NCBI GenBank assembly: GCA_947460165.1
Contig: CANHKH010000008.1
Span: 1 to 23,782, forward strand
DNA: 23,782 bases
Reading direction: 5' to 3'
DNA from: Comamonadaceae bacterium
Lineage (GTDB): Bacteria; Pseudomonadota; Gammaproteobacteria; Burkholderiales; Burkholderiaceae_C
Below the pieces are notes generated by a model. That model ran no database searches. It saw only the letters and a program-made list of their open reading frames with translations, and was not told the DNA's origin. This document shows positions 1 through 7,631 of this stretch, piece by piece (positions within the stretch are counted from its first letter, which is position 1; each line of letters begins with the position of its first letter). The position numbers and the translations under genes are program-made.

Positions 1-702
1 GCCGCCCAGCAAGCTCACACGGGTGTGGTCTGCATCCCAGCCGGGCAAGGCCAGCGCTGCCAGCAGTTCGGGCACGCCTTTGCGGGCCGATAAATTGCCC
101 ACAAACAGCACATGCTGCACTCGCCCTGGGATGCGCCTTGGGGCCGCAGCCGCAGGCACGCCGTTGATCAGCACCCGCACGCGCGCCGCAGGCACGCCCA
201 GCTCCTCGGTCACAAAGCGCCGGCTGGTCTCGCCCAGCACCACGCAGCAGTCGGCGAGGCTAAATACTCTGCGCGTGAGCGCTTGCGCCAAGCGGGGCAA
301 GGCGCGGTAAAAGGAGTGCAGCTGGGCCGCGTGAAGATGCAGCACCACCGGCAGGCCCAGGGCGCGGCAGCAGAGCACCACCGCGCTTTTGCGCACCAGG
401 CTCAGTCGCTCGGCCATGTTCACATGCACCCCCGCCAGCTGGCCCTGCAGCCGGCCTTGGAGCAGCCGCACCAAGGCCCCGGCCAGCACCCGCATTGAAC
501 TGGCGGCCGACCCTGGACCCCGGGTGTCCAGTGGCCGCAGCTGGGCCTGCGGTGGGCTGTGACCGTCATGGCTGCCAGGGCGCCTGGGGTCCTGGCTTTG
601 AATCAGGTAGTCGGCCACCTTGAACATGCCACCGCCCTTGGGCGTCCACGGGCAGGCGATGTAAATGAAAGGCGGGTGGGTGTTCTTGCGCTCAGGGGGC
701 AT
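1..702 (-). CDS. Glycosyltransferase family 4 (GT-B), N-terminal part, cut by window edge
   Basis: The reading frame stays open from an ATG at 702 to base 1 (234 codons, no stop), so the C-terminal half with the nucleotide-sugar-binding domain lies outside the window. The N-terminus reads FIYIACPWTPKGGGMFKVAD, a beta strand followed by a glycine-rich loop typical of the acceptor-side Rossmann domain of GT4 enzymes. Further on come VVLHLHAAQLHSF, a VVLGE segment and, near residue 195, VLFVGNLSARKGVPELL, the usual GT4 interdomain strand with its 'G...KG...LL' pattern. The start overlaps the end of the upstream acyltransferase gene by 11 bases, so it is probably translationally coupled. As the last visible gene of the polysaccharide operon it probably adds one sugar to a lipid-linked repeat unit. 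Donor and acceptor cannot be told. An internal ATG about 24 codons in is a less likely start because it would remove the glycine-rich loop. Confidence 0.85.
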   Translation of the reverse strand, partial: MPPERKNTHPPFIYIACPWTPKGGGMFKVADYLIQSQDPRRPGSHDGHSPPQAQLRPLDTRGPGSAASSMRVLAGALVRLLQGRLQGQLAGVHVNMAERLSLVRKSAVVLCCRALGLPVVLHLHAAQLHSFYRALPRLAQALTRRVFSLADCCVVLGETSRRFVTEELGVPAARVRVLINGVPAAAAPRRIPGRVQHVLFVGNLSARKGVPELLAALALPGWDADHTRVSLLGG

Positions 703-1828
703 GGGGGGCAGTCCGGTGGTCAGGGTGGTCTTGGTGGGTGGGCTGAGCGGGCGCCAAGAGGCGTGGGCGCATGAGCCCGCGCAAGAGCTGGCGCGTCATG
801 GGGCGCTCCAGCAGGGCGTAAGACAAGCCGCCCGCCAGCAGCACACACAGCGCGGCCAGCAGGCCCACGGCGGTGGGGCGGGCCAGCCCCAGCTGGACGG
901 CAGCGCGCACCACGCCAGGCGCCACAAAGGTGTGCGAGAGGTAGATGGAAAAAGAGGCGTCGCCCAAAAACACCAGCGCGGCGATGGGGGTCTGAAAAGC
1001 CTTGGTGGCGCGCAACTGCTGGAGCCAGGGCTCCATCCAAATGGCGCCGGCCACCAAGAGCGTGGCCGCCAAGCCCCAGCTTAAAAAGCGGTCGTCGTCG
1101 GCGCTCCAGGGCACACCGAACATCAGCACCAGGCCCAGGCAGGCGGCGAGCAGACCGGCTTCTGGCGGGATGGGCCGCCAGCGCCAATGACTTTGCAGCG
1201 TGTGCAGGCGCGCCAGGCCCACCCCGGCGACAAACTCCAAGGTGATGCTGGAGCCCCAAAAATTCACCGCCGTGGCGGCGCTGCCCCATTGGGCCCATCC
1301 CATGAGCAGCCAAAACACCGCCAAGCACAGCCCCAGCCTGGGCGCGCCCAGCAGCATGGCCAGCGCGAACAGCGCGTAAAACAGCATCTCAAAGTTCAGC
1401 GTCCAGCCCACGGGCAGCACCGGCTGCACCTCGCCCCAGGGGCTGAGCCAGGGCACAAACGCCAAGGAGGCAGCCAGGTGGGCCGCGTCCAGGCTGAAGT
1501 GGCTGGCCATGGTGGGCACGGCGGCCAGCAGCGCCACCTTGAGCCCGGTGTACATCCAATACAGCGGCAGCACCCGAATGAGGCGGCGCTTTAAAAAATG
1601 CCAGGCTTGCTGCGCCCGCTCGGCCCCGCTGGCCGCTGCAGCCGGCGTGGTGATGCCCATGACAAAGCCGCTGATGACAAAGAAAATGTCCACCCCCGCC
1701 GAACCCTGACCCCAGTAGTGGTTGTGGCCCTGGCCCGTCAGGTGCACCGACAGAGCTTGGGTGATGTGCATCACGGCCACCAGCATGGCGGCCAACCAGC
1801 GCATCATTTGAAGGCCGGTGAAGGTCAT
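692..1828 (-). CDS. Acyltransferase 3 family membrane protein (OafA-like)
   Basis: An integral membrane protein of 378 residues. It opens with MTFTGLQMMRWLAAMLVAVM then HITQ, where His21 matches the invariant His at the end of helix 1 in acyltransferase-3 proteins. It carries the family signature GVDIFFVISGFVM at about residues 45-57, followed by roughly eight more hydrophobic segments. Family members O-acetylate or otherwise acylate cell-surface sugars (OafA, NodX, ExoZ). The start at 1828 is chosen over an in-frame start at 1999 because the extra 57 residues are a basic, Pro-rich non-membrane stretch overlapping the upstream gene. The chosen ATG also lies 4 bases after that gene's stop. Placed among glycosyltransferases, it most likely decorates the polysaccharide made by this operon. 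The acyl group is not predictable. Confidence 0.9.
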   Translation of the reverse strand: MTFTGLQMMRWLAAMLVAVMHITQALSVHLTGQGHNHYWGQGSAGVDIFFVISGFVMGITTPAAAASGAERAQQAWHFLKRRLIRVLPLYWMYTGLKVALLAAVPTMASHFSLDAAHLAASLAFVPWLSPWGEVQPVLPVGWTLNFEMLFYALFALAMLLGAPRLGLCLAVFWLLMGWAQWGSAATAVNFWGSSITLEFVAGVGLARLHTLQSHWRWRPIPPEAGLLAACLGLVLMFGVPWSADDDRFLSWGLAATLLVAGAIWMEPWLQQLRATKAFQTPIAALVFLGDASFSIYLSHTFVAPGVVRAAVQLGLARPTAVGLLAALCVLLAGGLSYALLERPMTRQLLRGLMRPRLLAPAQPTHQDHPDHRTAPHAP

Positions 1829-1832
1829 GGGC

Positions 1833-3050
1833 TCAGGCGGTTTGGGGGCTGCTGGCCGCAGGCGTGGCTGGCCCATGTGTGGGGGCTTGCTCAGGGCTGA
1901 CCTGTGGGCCATGCAGCGCCTGAGACGATGTGGCCGCTCTGAGGGTTCCAAGGGTTCCGTGCGCCTTAGGTGCTGGGGCGGGCTGGTGCGGCGCGCCATC
2001 GTGCAGCACCCGGCTGGCCACCTGCTCGGTGGGCGGGCGCTGGCGCCTGAGCAGGCCGCGCAGCAGGGCGGCGGCGTGCAGGTTCCAGGAGATCAGCGCA
2101 TACACGCCGCGCTGCCACGAACGCTTGCGCCAGGCCATGGTGGCCACGGGCGCCAGCAGCAGGGCGGGCAGCACAGTCGCCTGGGCCAGCGCGGGCAGGG
2201 GCAGCAGCGCGCTCAGCACCAGCACCAACCAGCCCAGCCACACCCCTGCATACAGGCGCAGCTCTTTGAGGCGCAGCAAGGCCTGCAGGCGGCGCGTGTC
2301 GTGCAGGCTGGCGCGCAGCAGCTCGCCCAAACCGAAGATGTAGCCCGAGCGCCAGCGCCTGCGCAAGAGCTCATAGGGCGGCGCATCGTGGCCCTGGTGG
2401 GTGACCGCGTCCTCGGCCAGGCGCCACAGTGTCCAGCCGGCCAGGCGCAGGCGCAGGGCCAGTTCCAACTCTTCGTAGCTGTGCAGGTTGCGGTTGGAAA
2501 AATAGCCCACCGATTCAATGGCCCGCCGGCGGTACAGGCCCCCGCCGTCCAGCCTGTCTACCGGGCCCGGGCGCTGGTGGCTGGCCACCTGCTCGTTGCG
2601 GGCGCGGTACTCCAGGCTGTCTTGGTTGAGTTCACGCACGCGCCCGCCCAGCCCGGCCACCTCGGTGTGGCGCTGCATGAAGTCCAGGGCTTGGGCCAAA
2701 AAGCCAGTGCACAGCTGCATGTCGCCGTCCATCAGATAAATGAACTCGCCGCGCGCGTGCTGAAAGCCCAGTTGCGGCCCAATGCCGCAGCACCGCTCTT
2801 GCGCGTGCGCCAGCTGCACCACGCGCACCGGGTAGGCGCTGGCCAGCGAGGTGGTGTGGTCGCTGGACAAAGAGTCGGCCAGCACCACCTCGGCGTCCAA
2901 GCCACGGCTGGCCACCAGCACACTGTTCAGGGTGGCCTCTATGTTGTTGGCCTCGTTGAGGGACTTGATCACGATGGACAGCAGCGGCCCGCTGCGGCCG
3001 GGCGCCAGTGGGGCAGGGGTGGACTTGGCCAGGTGGGTGTGCATGCTCAT
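1833..3050 (-). CDS. Glycosyltransferase family 2 with C-terminal membrane segments
   Basis: A 405-residue protein with a GT-A fold N-terminal domain: LSIVIKSLNEANNIEATLNS at about 24-43, DSLSSDHT at 59-66 in place of the usual D(x)SxDxT, and the metal-binding DxD motif as MDGD at 107-110. A later SYEELELALRLRLAGW segment fits the helix carrying the catalytic-base region. After about residue 270 come two hydrophobic segments, so the enzyme is probably membrane-anchored with its catalytic domain in the cytoplasm. The ATG at 3050 overlaps the upstream stop as ATGA. A longer in-frame start at 3200 would add 50 low-complexity residues inside the upstream gene and is rejected. The last ~50 residues are Pro/Ala/Ser-rich and probably disordered. 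It probably adds a sugar to the undecaprenyl-linked repeat unit. Confidence 0.88.
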   Translation of the reverse strand: MSMHTHLAKSTPAPLAPGRSGPLLSIVIKSLNEANNIEATLNSVLVASRGLDAEVVLADSLSSDHTTSLASAYPVRVVQLAHAQERCCGIGPQLGFQHARGEFIYLMDGDMQLCTGFLAQALDFMQRHTEVAGLGGRVRELNQDSLEYRARNEQVASHQRPGPVDRLDGGGLYRRRAIESVGYFSNRNLHSYEELELALRLRLAGWTLWRLAEDAVTHQGHDAPPYELLRRRWRSGYIFGLGELLRASLHDTRRLQALLRLKELRLYAGVWLGWLVLVLSALLPLPALAQATVLPALLLAPVATMAWRKRSWQRGVYALISWNLHAAALLRGLLRRQRPPTEQVASRVLHDGAPHQPAPAPKAHGTLGTLRAATSSQALHGPQVSPEQAPTHGPATPAASSPQTA

Positions 3051-4024
3051 GGGGCAGGTGTGGGTGTGGGGGTGATGCGGCCCTGGCGGCTGCGCAGCGC
3101 CAGCCAACTGTGCAGCCCGTCGCTCCAGCGCACGGGCAGCAGGCACAGCGCCGCCGTGGCCCACCAGCGTTTGTGGCGCCAGGCCAAGCGGGCTTGCCAC
3201 AGCCAGTGCCAGGCCAGTGCGCGCTGGCCGGCGGCCAGGTTCTGCCGCGCCAGGGAGAGCTCATGCTGGGCCACCAAGAGCAGCATGGCCAGGCGCCAGC
3301 GGCGCGGGGTGGCGCGGTGCAGGGCGCGCTGGTGCAAGCGCTGCAAAAAAGGCGCGAGCGCGTGGGCACTGTGGCGCGCGCTCAGGCTGTCGGCCAGCTC
3401 TATGCGGTAGGCGGCCAGCGGCGTGTGGGCCATGGCAATGGGGGCGGACTCTGACAGGCGAAACCACAGGTCCAGGTCTTCGCCTTGTGTCTCGCCCAGG
3501 GGAAAGCACGGCTGCATGCCCAGCAGGCGCGAGCGGCGCACCGCTGTGGAGCTGCTGCTCAGCGTGGGGCCGCGCATCCAGCGCTCGGGCAGGCAGGTGA
3601 TGAGCTCGATCTCGGGCGGCATCGCCGGTACCGGCCAAGCCGGTGGCCAATGCGTGGGGTGGTGGGGCAAAAAGACCAAGTCGGTGGCCACCGTGTCGGC
3701 CGTGGGGCACGCTGCCTGCACCTTCACCAGGGTGGCCAGGTAGTCCGGGTGCAGCCAGTCGTCAGCGTCCAAAAACGCCACCCATTCGCCTTGGGCTTCG
3801 GCAATGCCCCGGTTGCGCGCGGCCGACACGCCGGCGTTGGCCTGGCGCACCAGGCGCACACGCGCATCGGCATGGGCCGCCACCAGGGCCGGCCCGGCGT
3901 CGGTGGAGCCGTCGTCGACCACGATCAGCTCCCAGGAGGTCCAGCGCTGGGCCAGCACCGAGGCCAGGGTGCATTCAATAAAGGCCGCTTTGTTGTAGAG
4001 CGGGATGACGACAGAAAATTTCAT
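3047..4024 (-). CDS. Glycosyltransferase family 2
   Basis: A 325-residue GT-A glycosyltransferase. It begins MKFSVVIPLYNKAAFIECTL, has VVDDGSTD at 35-42, the conserved NAGVSAARNRGI at about 63-74, and the DxD metal-binding motif in LDADDW at 85-90. A GEDLDLWFRL segment near residue 180 matches the 'ED' acceptor/base helix of this family. There are no clear transmembrane helices, so it is probably a peripheral cytoplasmic enzyme. Both ends overlap neighbours by ATGA (start with the O-antigen ligase-like gene, stop with the next GT2), indicating translational coupling in one operon. Sugar specificity cannot be read from the sequence. Confidence 0.92.
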   Translation of the reverse strand: MKFSVVIPLYNKAAFIECTLASVLAQRWTSWELIVVDDGSTDAGPALVAAHADARVRLVRQANAGVSAARNRGIAEAQGEWVAFLDADDWLHPDYLATLVKVQAACPTADTVATDLVFLPHHPTHWPPAWPVPAMPPEIELITCLPERWMRGPTLSSSSTAVRRSRLLGMQPCFPLGETQGEDLDLWFRLSESAPIAMAHTPLAAYRIELADSLSARHSAHALAPFLQRLHQRALHRATPRRWRLAMLLLVAQHELSLARQNLAAGQRALAWHWLWQARLAWRHKRWWATAALCLLPVRWSDGLHSWLALRSRQGRITPTPTPAP

Positions 4025-5553
4025 GGCTGCCTTCCAGGGGGCCTGAGCCTGTGCGTGCGCGCGGTGCTCATGGCCGCAGGGGCCCCCGTGCGGCCCAAGA
4101 CCCTGGGTGCGGCGGGGCCCAAGTGGCGGTCAGCGTGTGCGACTGCCGGCTTGGTCTGGCGTTGGTGCGTGTGTGCGCTGGCCAGGGTCATCAGCAGCAG
4201 CACATGGGTGATGAGCTCGCTGCCGTAGCCCAAGAGCAGCAGGGGCACCTCGCTGGTGGCGCGCAGCAGCAGCGAGAGCCACAGCGCCAATGACAAGCCC
4301 TGGGTGGCGCGCGCGCAGCGCACCGACAGCCAGGTCAACAGCCCGGCATAGGCCAGCAAGGCCGCTGCGCCCACCGAGCCTGCGCGCGAGAGCGTGTCCA
4401 TGAATTGGTTGTGGGCGTGCGTGGCGTTGCTCATGCCTATGGACTGGCGATAGGCCTCGCCCCACAGCTGCGGCCCATAGCCAAACACGGGGTGGCGCTC
4501 CCACTCGTCCCAGGCGATGGCCCAGATGCGGTCGCGCCCGGTCAGCGAGGCCAGTTGGGCCCCTTCAGGGGTGTTGAAAAACCGGTCCAGCCGCTCGTCC
4601 ACTTGGCCAAAGAGCGCCAGCCCGGCCACCAAGGCCACGCCGGCCATCAAGAACAGCACCCCGCCCATGCTGCGGTCGGGGCGCAGCGGGTCGAGCAGGC
4701 CGCGCTGCCACTGTGCGCCATGGCGCCACAACAGCAGGGTGGCCGTGGACAGCACACAGGCCAGCCACGCTGTTTTGGACTGCGCCAGCAGCAGCACCGC
4801 CAGACCCAGGGCCCAGGCTGCACGGTTCAACCAGCGCCGCTCCAGGGGTCTGGCCAGCAGGCACAGCAGGCCCAGCTGGGCCATCAAGCCCATGGAGACG
4901 GCGTGGCTGGCCAGGCCCGCAAAGCGGGGCAGCCCCGCCAGCAGGCCCTGGCTGTACTTGAGGTCCATCACCCAGGTGGGCTTGAAGGGGGCCAAGAGCA
5001 CGCCGGCCAGCATCAGCCACAGCAGACCGTTGCGGCTGGCGCGCAGGGCCAAATCATTCTCGCGCGGGGTGGCCATGGCGGCCGCCAGGCCAATGACCAG
5101 GGGATAGAGGTTGTCGTGCGTGAGCACGGGGTGCGCGCCCAGCAGCGCGGGCGAGGCCGTGCTGCCCAGCCAAAACAAGGCAAACCCGGCCAACAGCAGC
5201 GCTGGCAGCGGCTGGCTTTTGCGCAGCAGCCAGTGCGTGAGCAGGCGCTCGCCCGCCACGGCCAGCAGCAGCAGCGAGACCACAGGCTGCAGCACCGCCA
5301 TGAGCGGGTGCTTGGCCTCGGCCGGCCCCATGCCCACCAGCTCTGGCGGCAAGGCGAAGTTGCTGGTCAGGTCGCGCTGGCTCAGCAGCGAGCCCAGGGC
5401 CAGCAAAAACAGCATGGCGTAAATCACCCAGTGCATGTAGCCGTGCTGGCGCTTGGCCGTGAGCTGCGCGGCCCCGGCCATGCCCAGCCAAGCCAGCAGG
5501 GCCGCCACGCTGGCGCCCAGCACCAAGATGAGCAAGGACAGTGAGGGGGTCAT
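4021..5553 (-). CDS. O-antigen ligase / polymerase-like membrane protein (Wzy_C domain)
   Basis: A 510-residue, strongly hydrophobic protein with about ten or more predicted membrane segments. The Wzy_C/O-antigen ligase region is visible as TGRDRIWAIAWDEWERHPVF at about 338-357, then GYGPQLW and, after a periplasmic-loop-like stretch, THAHNQFMDTLSRAGSVG at 378-395. This H-x-H-N-x-F/Y pattern is typical of WaaL and of Wzy-like polymerases. It would act on undecaprenyl-linked glycan at the periplasmic face, either polymerising repeat units or transferring glycan to an acceptor. Ligase and polymerase cannot be separated by sequence here. It starts 22 bases after the flippase stop, with an AGGA about 9 bases before the ATG. 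The last ~50 residues are polar and Arg/Pro-rich. Confidence 0.87.
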   Translation of the reverse strand: MTPSLSLLILVLGASVAALLAWLGMAGAAQLTAKRQHGYMHWVIYAMLFLLALGSLLSQRDLTSNFALPPELVGMGPAEAKHPLMAVLQPVVSLLLLAVAGERLLTHWLLRKSQPLPALLLAGFALFWLGSTASPALLGAHPVLTHDNLYPLVIGLAAAMATPRENDLALRASRNGLLWLMLAGVLLAPFKPTWVMDLKYSQGLLAGLPRFAGLASHAVSMGLMAQLGLLCLLARPLERRWLNRAAWALGLAVLLLAQSKTAWLACVLSTATLLLWRHGAQWQRGLLDPLRPDRSMGGVLFLMAGVALVAGLALFGQVDERLDRFFNTPEGAQLASLTGRDRIWAIAWDEWERHPVFGYGPQLWGEAYRQSIGMSNATHAHNQFMDTLSRAGSVGAAALLAYAGLLTWLSVRCARATQGLSLALWLSLLLRATSEVPLLLLGYGSELITHVLLLMTLASAHTHQRQTKPAVAHADRHLGPAAPRVLGRTGAPAAMSTARTHRLRPPGRQP

Positions 5554-5575
5554 GGAACAGGTCCTGGGTGTGGGC

Positions 5576-7087
5576 TCAAGGTGCAGCCATGGACGGGGCT
5601 GTCGCTGCGCTCATGGGCCGACCTTGCAGGCCAGGCGCAAAGCGCAGCACCATGCGCCAGCACGCATCGCCCAGCACGGTGGGCCACCATGCGGGTTTGA
5701 GGCTGAGCAGGCCCAGCAGCAGCAGCGGCGCCAAGGCCCCCAGCAGCAGCGCGGCCAGCGGGTGCGCCCAACCGGCGGCCAGGCGCTGGCCGGCCGTGAT
5801 GGCCAGCCCCGTGGCCAGCGCCAGGCCAGCGCCGCGCAAGGCGGGCGCGGCCAGGCTGGACCAGGGCAGGGCCAGGGCGCGCAGGGCCGCGCTCACCAGC
5901 ACGGCGGCCCGCAGCACCAGCAAAGCGGCGGTGACCCCTGCGGCGGCCGTGATGCCTTGGGGCGAGGCCCACCAAAAGCCCACAGCCCCCAACGGGATCA
6001 GCGGCAGCTGCAGGGCAAACTCATGCTGAGGCCGGCCGGTGTTCCACAGCACGGGCGTGGAGATGCCCCACATGACAAAGGCGGGCATGCTGGCCAGCAA
6101 AATACCCAGCACCGGCCCCGAGGCGGCCCAGGCCCGGCCGTAGAGCAGCTGCACCAGATCGGTGGACAGCAGGGCCAAGCCGCCGAACACTGGCACGGCC
6201 AACACCAAGAGCGTGGCCATCATCTGCAGGTAGGCCTGAGCCAAGCGGGCGCGTTGGTCTTGCAGCTGGGCGCCGGCGGCCATGAAGGCCGGTTGCAGCG
6301 CGCCCAGCAGCAGCGAGTTGGGCACGGTCGCCAGGTTGTAGGCCACGTTGTACAGGCCCAGTTGCGTGGTGTTCAGCAAGCGGGCCACCAGCAGCCGGTC
6401 CAGGTTGTTGAGCAGCCAGTTGACCAAATTGGTGAAGAACACCGCGCGCCCTGTGACCATCACCTGCGCGGCCGAGGCATACCAAAACAGCGGCTTGACC
6501 GGGTGCGGTTTGAGCGCGTAGCTGGCCACCATGGCCGAGGCGCTTTGCACCAGCCATGCGGCCACCAAGGCTTCCACACCTGAACCTTGCCAGGCCATGG
6601 GCAAGCCCACCCCCAGGTAGCCCAGGGCGTAGCTGCCCACCTGAATCAGGCCCACCGCCCTGAAATTGAGCTCGCGCTGCAGCAAATAGGTGGCCGGTGC
6701 GCCCGCCGCCTGAAACACGCAGGCCAGCGACAGCCAAGCCATCACGGGGGCGGCCTGCGGGGTGTGAAACAGCTCGGCCAGCCAGGGCGCGAGCAGGGCC
6801 ATGAGGCCCGCCGCCAGGGCGCCGGCCAGCAGCTGCCAGGTCCAGGCAAAGCGGATGTCCTCATCGTGCAGGTTTTGGCGCTGCAGCAAGCTCCAGCCAA
6901 AGCCAAAGCCGCTGATGAAGTTGGCCAGCGTCAGCAGCACCAGGCCGATGGCAAACAGGCCAAACACTTCAGGCCCCAGCAGCCGCGCCAGCATGACCTG
7001 CGCGCCCAGCTGCAGGGCAAAGCGGGCGGCACTGGCCAGCACGCTCCAACGCACGGCGATCACTCCGGGGCGACCCAGCGCTGCCAT
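5576..7087 (-). CDS. Polysaccharide flippase (Wzx-like, MATE/MVF-type oligosaccharide transporter)
   Basis: A 503-residue polytopic protein that begins MAALGRPGVIAVRWSVLASA and continues with LARLLGPEVFGLFAIGLVLL and FISGFGFGWSLLQR. This is the characteristic N-terminus of the polysaccharide biosynthesis protein family (PF01943/PF13440), where an LG(x)3-FG motif follows helix 1. NNLDRLLVARLL with LGLYNVAYNLA in the middle is the repeat of this motif in the second half, again as in Wzx/WzxC/TuaB. The expected role is moving undecaprenyl-linked repeat units across the inner membrane. The start at 7087 is two bases after the stop of the small upstream gene. Alternative ATGs at 7111 and 7159 overlap that gene and add non-family residues. 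The partner polymerase is probably the next gene. Confidence 0.88.
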   Translation of the reverse strand: MAALGRPGVIAVRWSVLASAARFALQLGAQVMLARLLGPEVFGLFAIGLVLLTLANFISGFGFGWSLLQRQNLHDEDIRFAWTWQLLAGALAAGLMALLAPWLAELFHTPQAAPVMAWLSLACVFQAAGAPATYLLQRELNFRAVGLIQVGSYALGYLGVGLPMAWQGSGVEALVAAWLVQSASAMVASYALKPHPVKPLFWYASAAQVMVTGRAVFFTNLVNWLLNNLDRLLVARLLNTTQLGLYNVAYNLATVPNSLLLGALQPAFMAAGAQLQDQRARLAQAYLQMMATLLVLAVPVFGGLALLSTDLVQLLYGRAWAASGPVLGILLASMPAFVMWGISTPVLWNTGRPQHEFALQLPLIPLGAVGFWWASPQGITAAAGVTAALLVLRAAVLVSAALRALALPWSSLAAPALRGAGLALATGLAITAGQRLAAGWAHPLAALLLGALAPLLLLGLLSLKPAWWPTVLGDACWRMVLRFAPGLQGRPMSAATAPSMAAP

Positions 7088-7089
7088 GC

Positions 7090-7365
7090 TCAACGGCCCC
7101 TGCGCCGCCATGCAATCACCAGCATGGTCAGCGCCGTGATGCCCACCGCCTTGCCCCATGAAGGCTGGCCCCTGCCTGCCCCTGCGGCCATGGCGCTGGG
7201 CGCTGGCGGCAAGCTGCTGACCTTGAGGCCGGAAGGCGGCGGCCCGGTGTTTGCGCTTGGCAGGCCCTGTGGGTGCAGCCCGCTCTGGCGCAGCGCCCCA
7301 CTGTCTGCGGCCATCGAAAGCACTGCCGTTGTGAAGAGCAAAAGCAAGAGCCCCAAAAATCGCAT
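7090..7365 (-). CDS. Small hypothetical protein with signal peptide and C-terminal membrane/Arg tail
   Basis: A 91-residue protein not recognised as a known family. It begins MRFLGLLLLLFTTAVLSMAA, a good Sec signal peptide. A Pro/Gly/Ser/Ala-rich, probably unstructured middle follows. It ends with a short hydrophobic stretch and a basic tail (VGITALTMLVIAWRRRGR). A secreted protein with a terminal helix plus Arg cluster resembles the layout of exosortase (PEP-CTERM-type) substrates, but there is no PEP motif, so this is only an analogy. It is the first gene of the polysaccharide operon and ends two bases before the flippase start, which supports its being real and co-transcribed. The start codon has only a weak GGGG about 6 bases upstream. 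It could be a small envelope factor of the polysaccharide machinery. Confidence 0.6.
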   Translation of the reverse strand: MRFLGLLLLLFTTAVLSMAADSGALRQSGLHPQGLPSANTGPPPSGLKVSSLPPAPSAMAAGAGRGQPSWGKAVGITALTMLVIAWRRRGR

Positions 7366-7579
7366 GACAGCCCCGTGGTCATCAACAAACGCTGGGCGCA
7401 GGCCAGGCTTATCCCCGCACTGCCCTCAGAACTTCGTGAAAACCTGCGCTGCCCGGTGGTCGGGCTTGGTGGTTCTCACTTGTGACAAATGGTGCATGCA
7501 AGAGTCGGCCAGCGCTGTCAGTGCGCGCCTATGTCCAGCGTCGGCGGCCATCGACGGCCTGCGCCCGGGCCGCCGCCAC

Positions 7580-7611
7580 AAAAAAAGCCCCTGGGGGTGA
7601 GCCAGGGGCTT
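7580..7611 (-). terminator. Intrinsic terminator of the ETF-QO gene
   Basis: Read on the minus strand, an 8-bp perfect stem (GCCCCTGG with CCAGGGGC; arms at 7602-7609 and 7587-7594, 7-base loop) is followed by a run of seven T (plus-strand A at 7580-7586). It lies about 20 bases after the ETF-QO stop at 7632. It separates ETF-QO from the polysaccharide operon, which must therefore have its own promoter between about 7366 and 7579, although I see no convincing -35/-10 pair there. Confidence 0.85.
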
Positions 7612-7631
7612 GGGGCCGGGTCGGGCGGGGC

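Noticed and set aside
1829..1999. 57-residue N-terminal extension of the acyltransferase
   Set aside because: Basic, Pro-rich, overlaps the upstream GT2 gene, and is absent from the usual acyltransferase-3 layout, which begins just before helix 1.
3051..3200. 50-residue N-terminal extension of the second GT2
   Set aside because: Lies entirely within the upstream GT2 and has low-complexity sequence. The ATGA overlap start at 3050 is the better choice.
1818..3410. A 530-codon open frame on the plus strand opposite the glycosyltransferase genes
   Set aside because: Its product is low-complexity (Gln/His/Ala/Arg-rich) with no family features, while the minus strand encodes clear GT2 domains. 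Long antisense frames are expected in GC-rich genes.
4405..5544. A 379-codon plus-strand open frame opposite the O-antigen ligase-like gene
   Set aside because: Gln/Gly/His-rich product without domains; the mirror of a GC-rich membrane protein gene.
5453..6583. A 376-codon plus-strand open frame opposite the flippase
   Set aside because: Same type of Gln/Gly/His-rich antisense product; the minus-strand Wzx-like protein explains the region.
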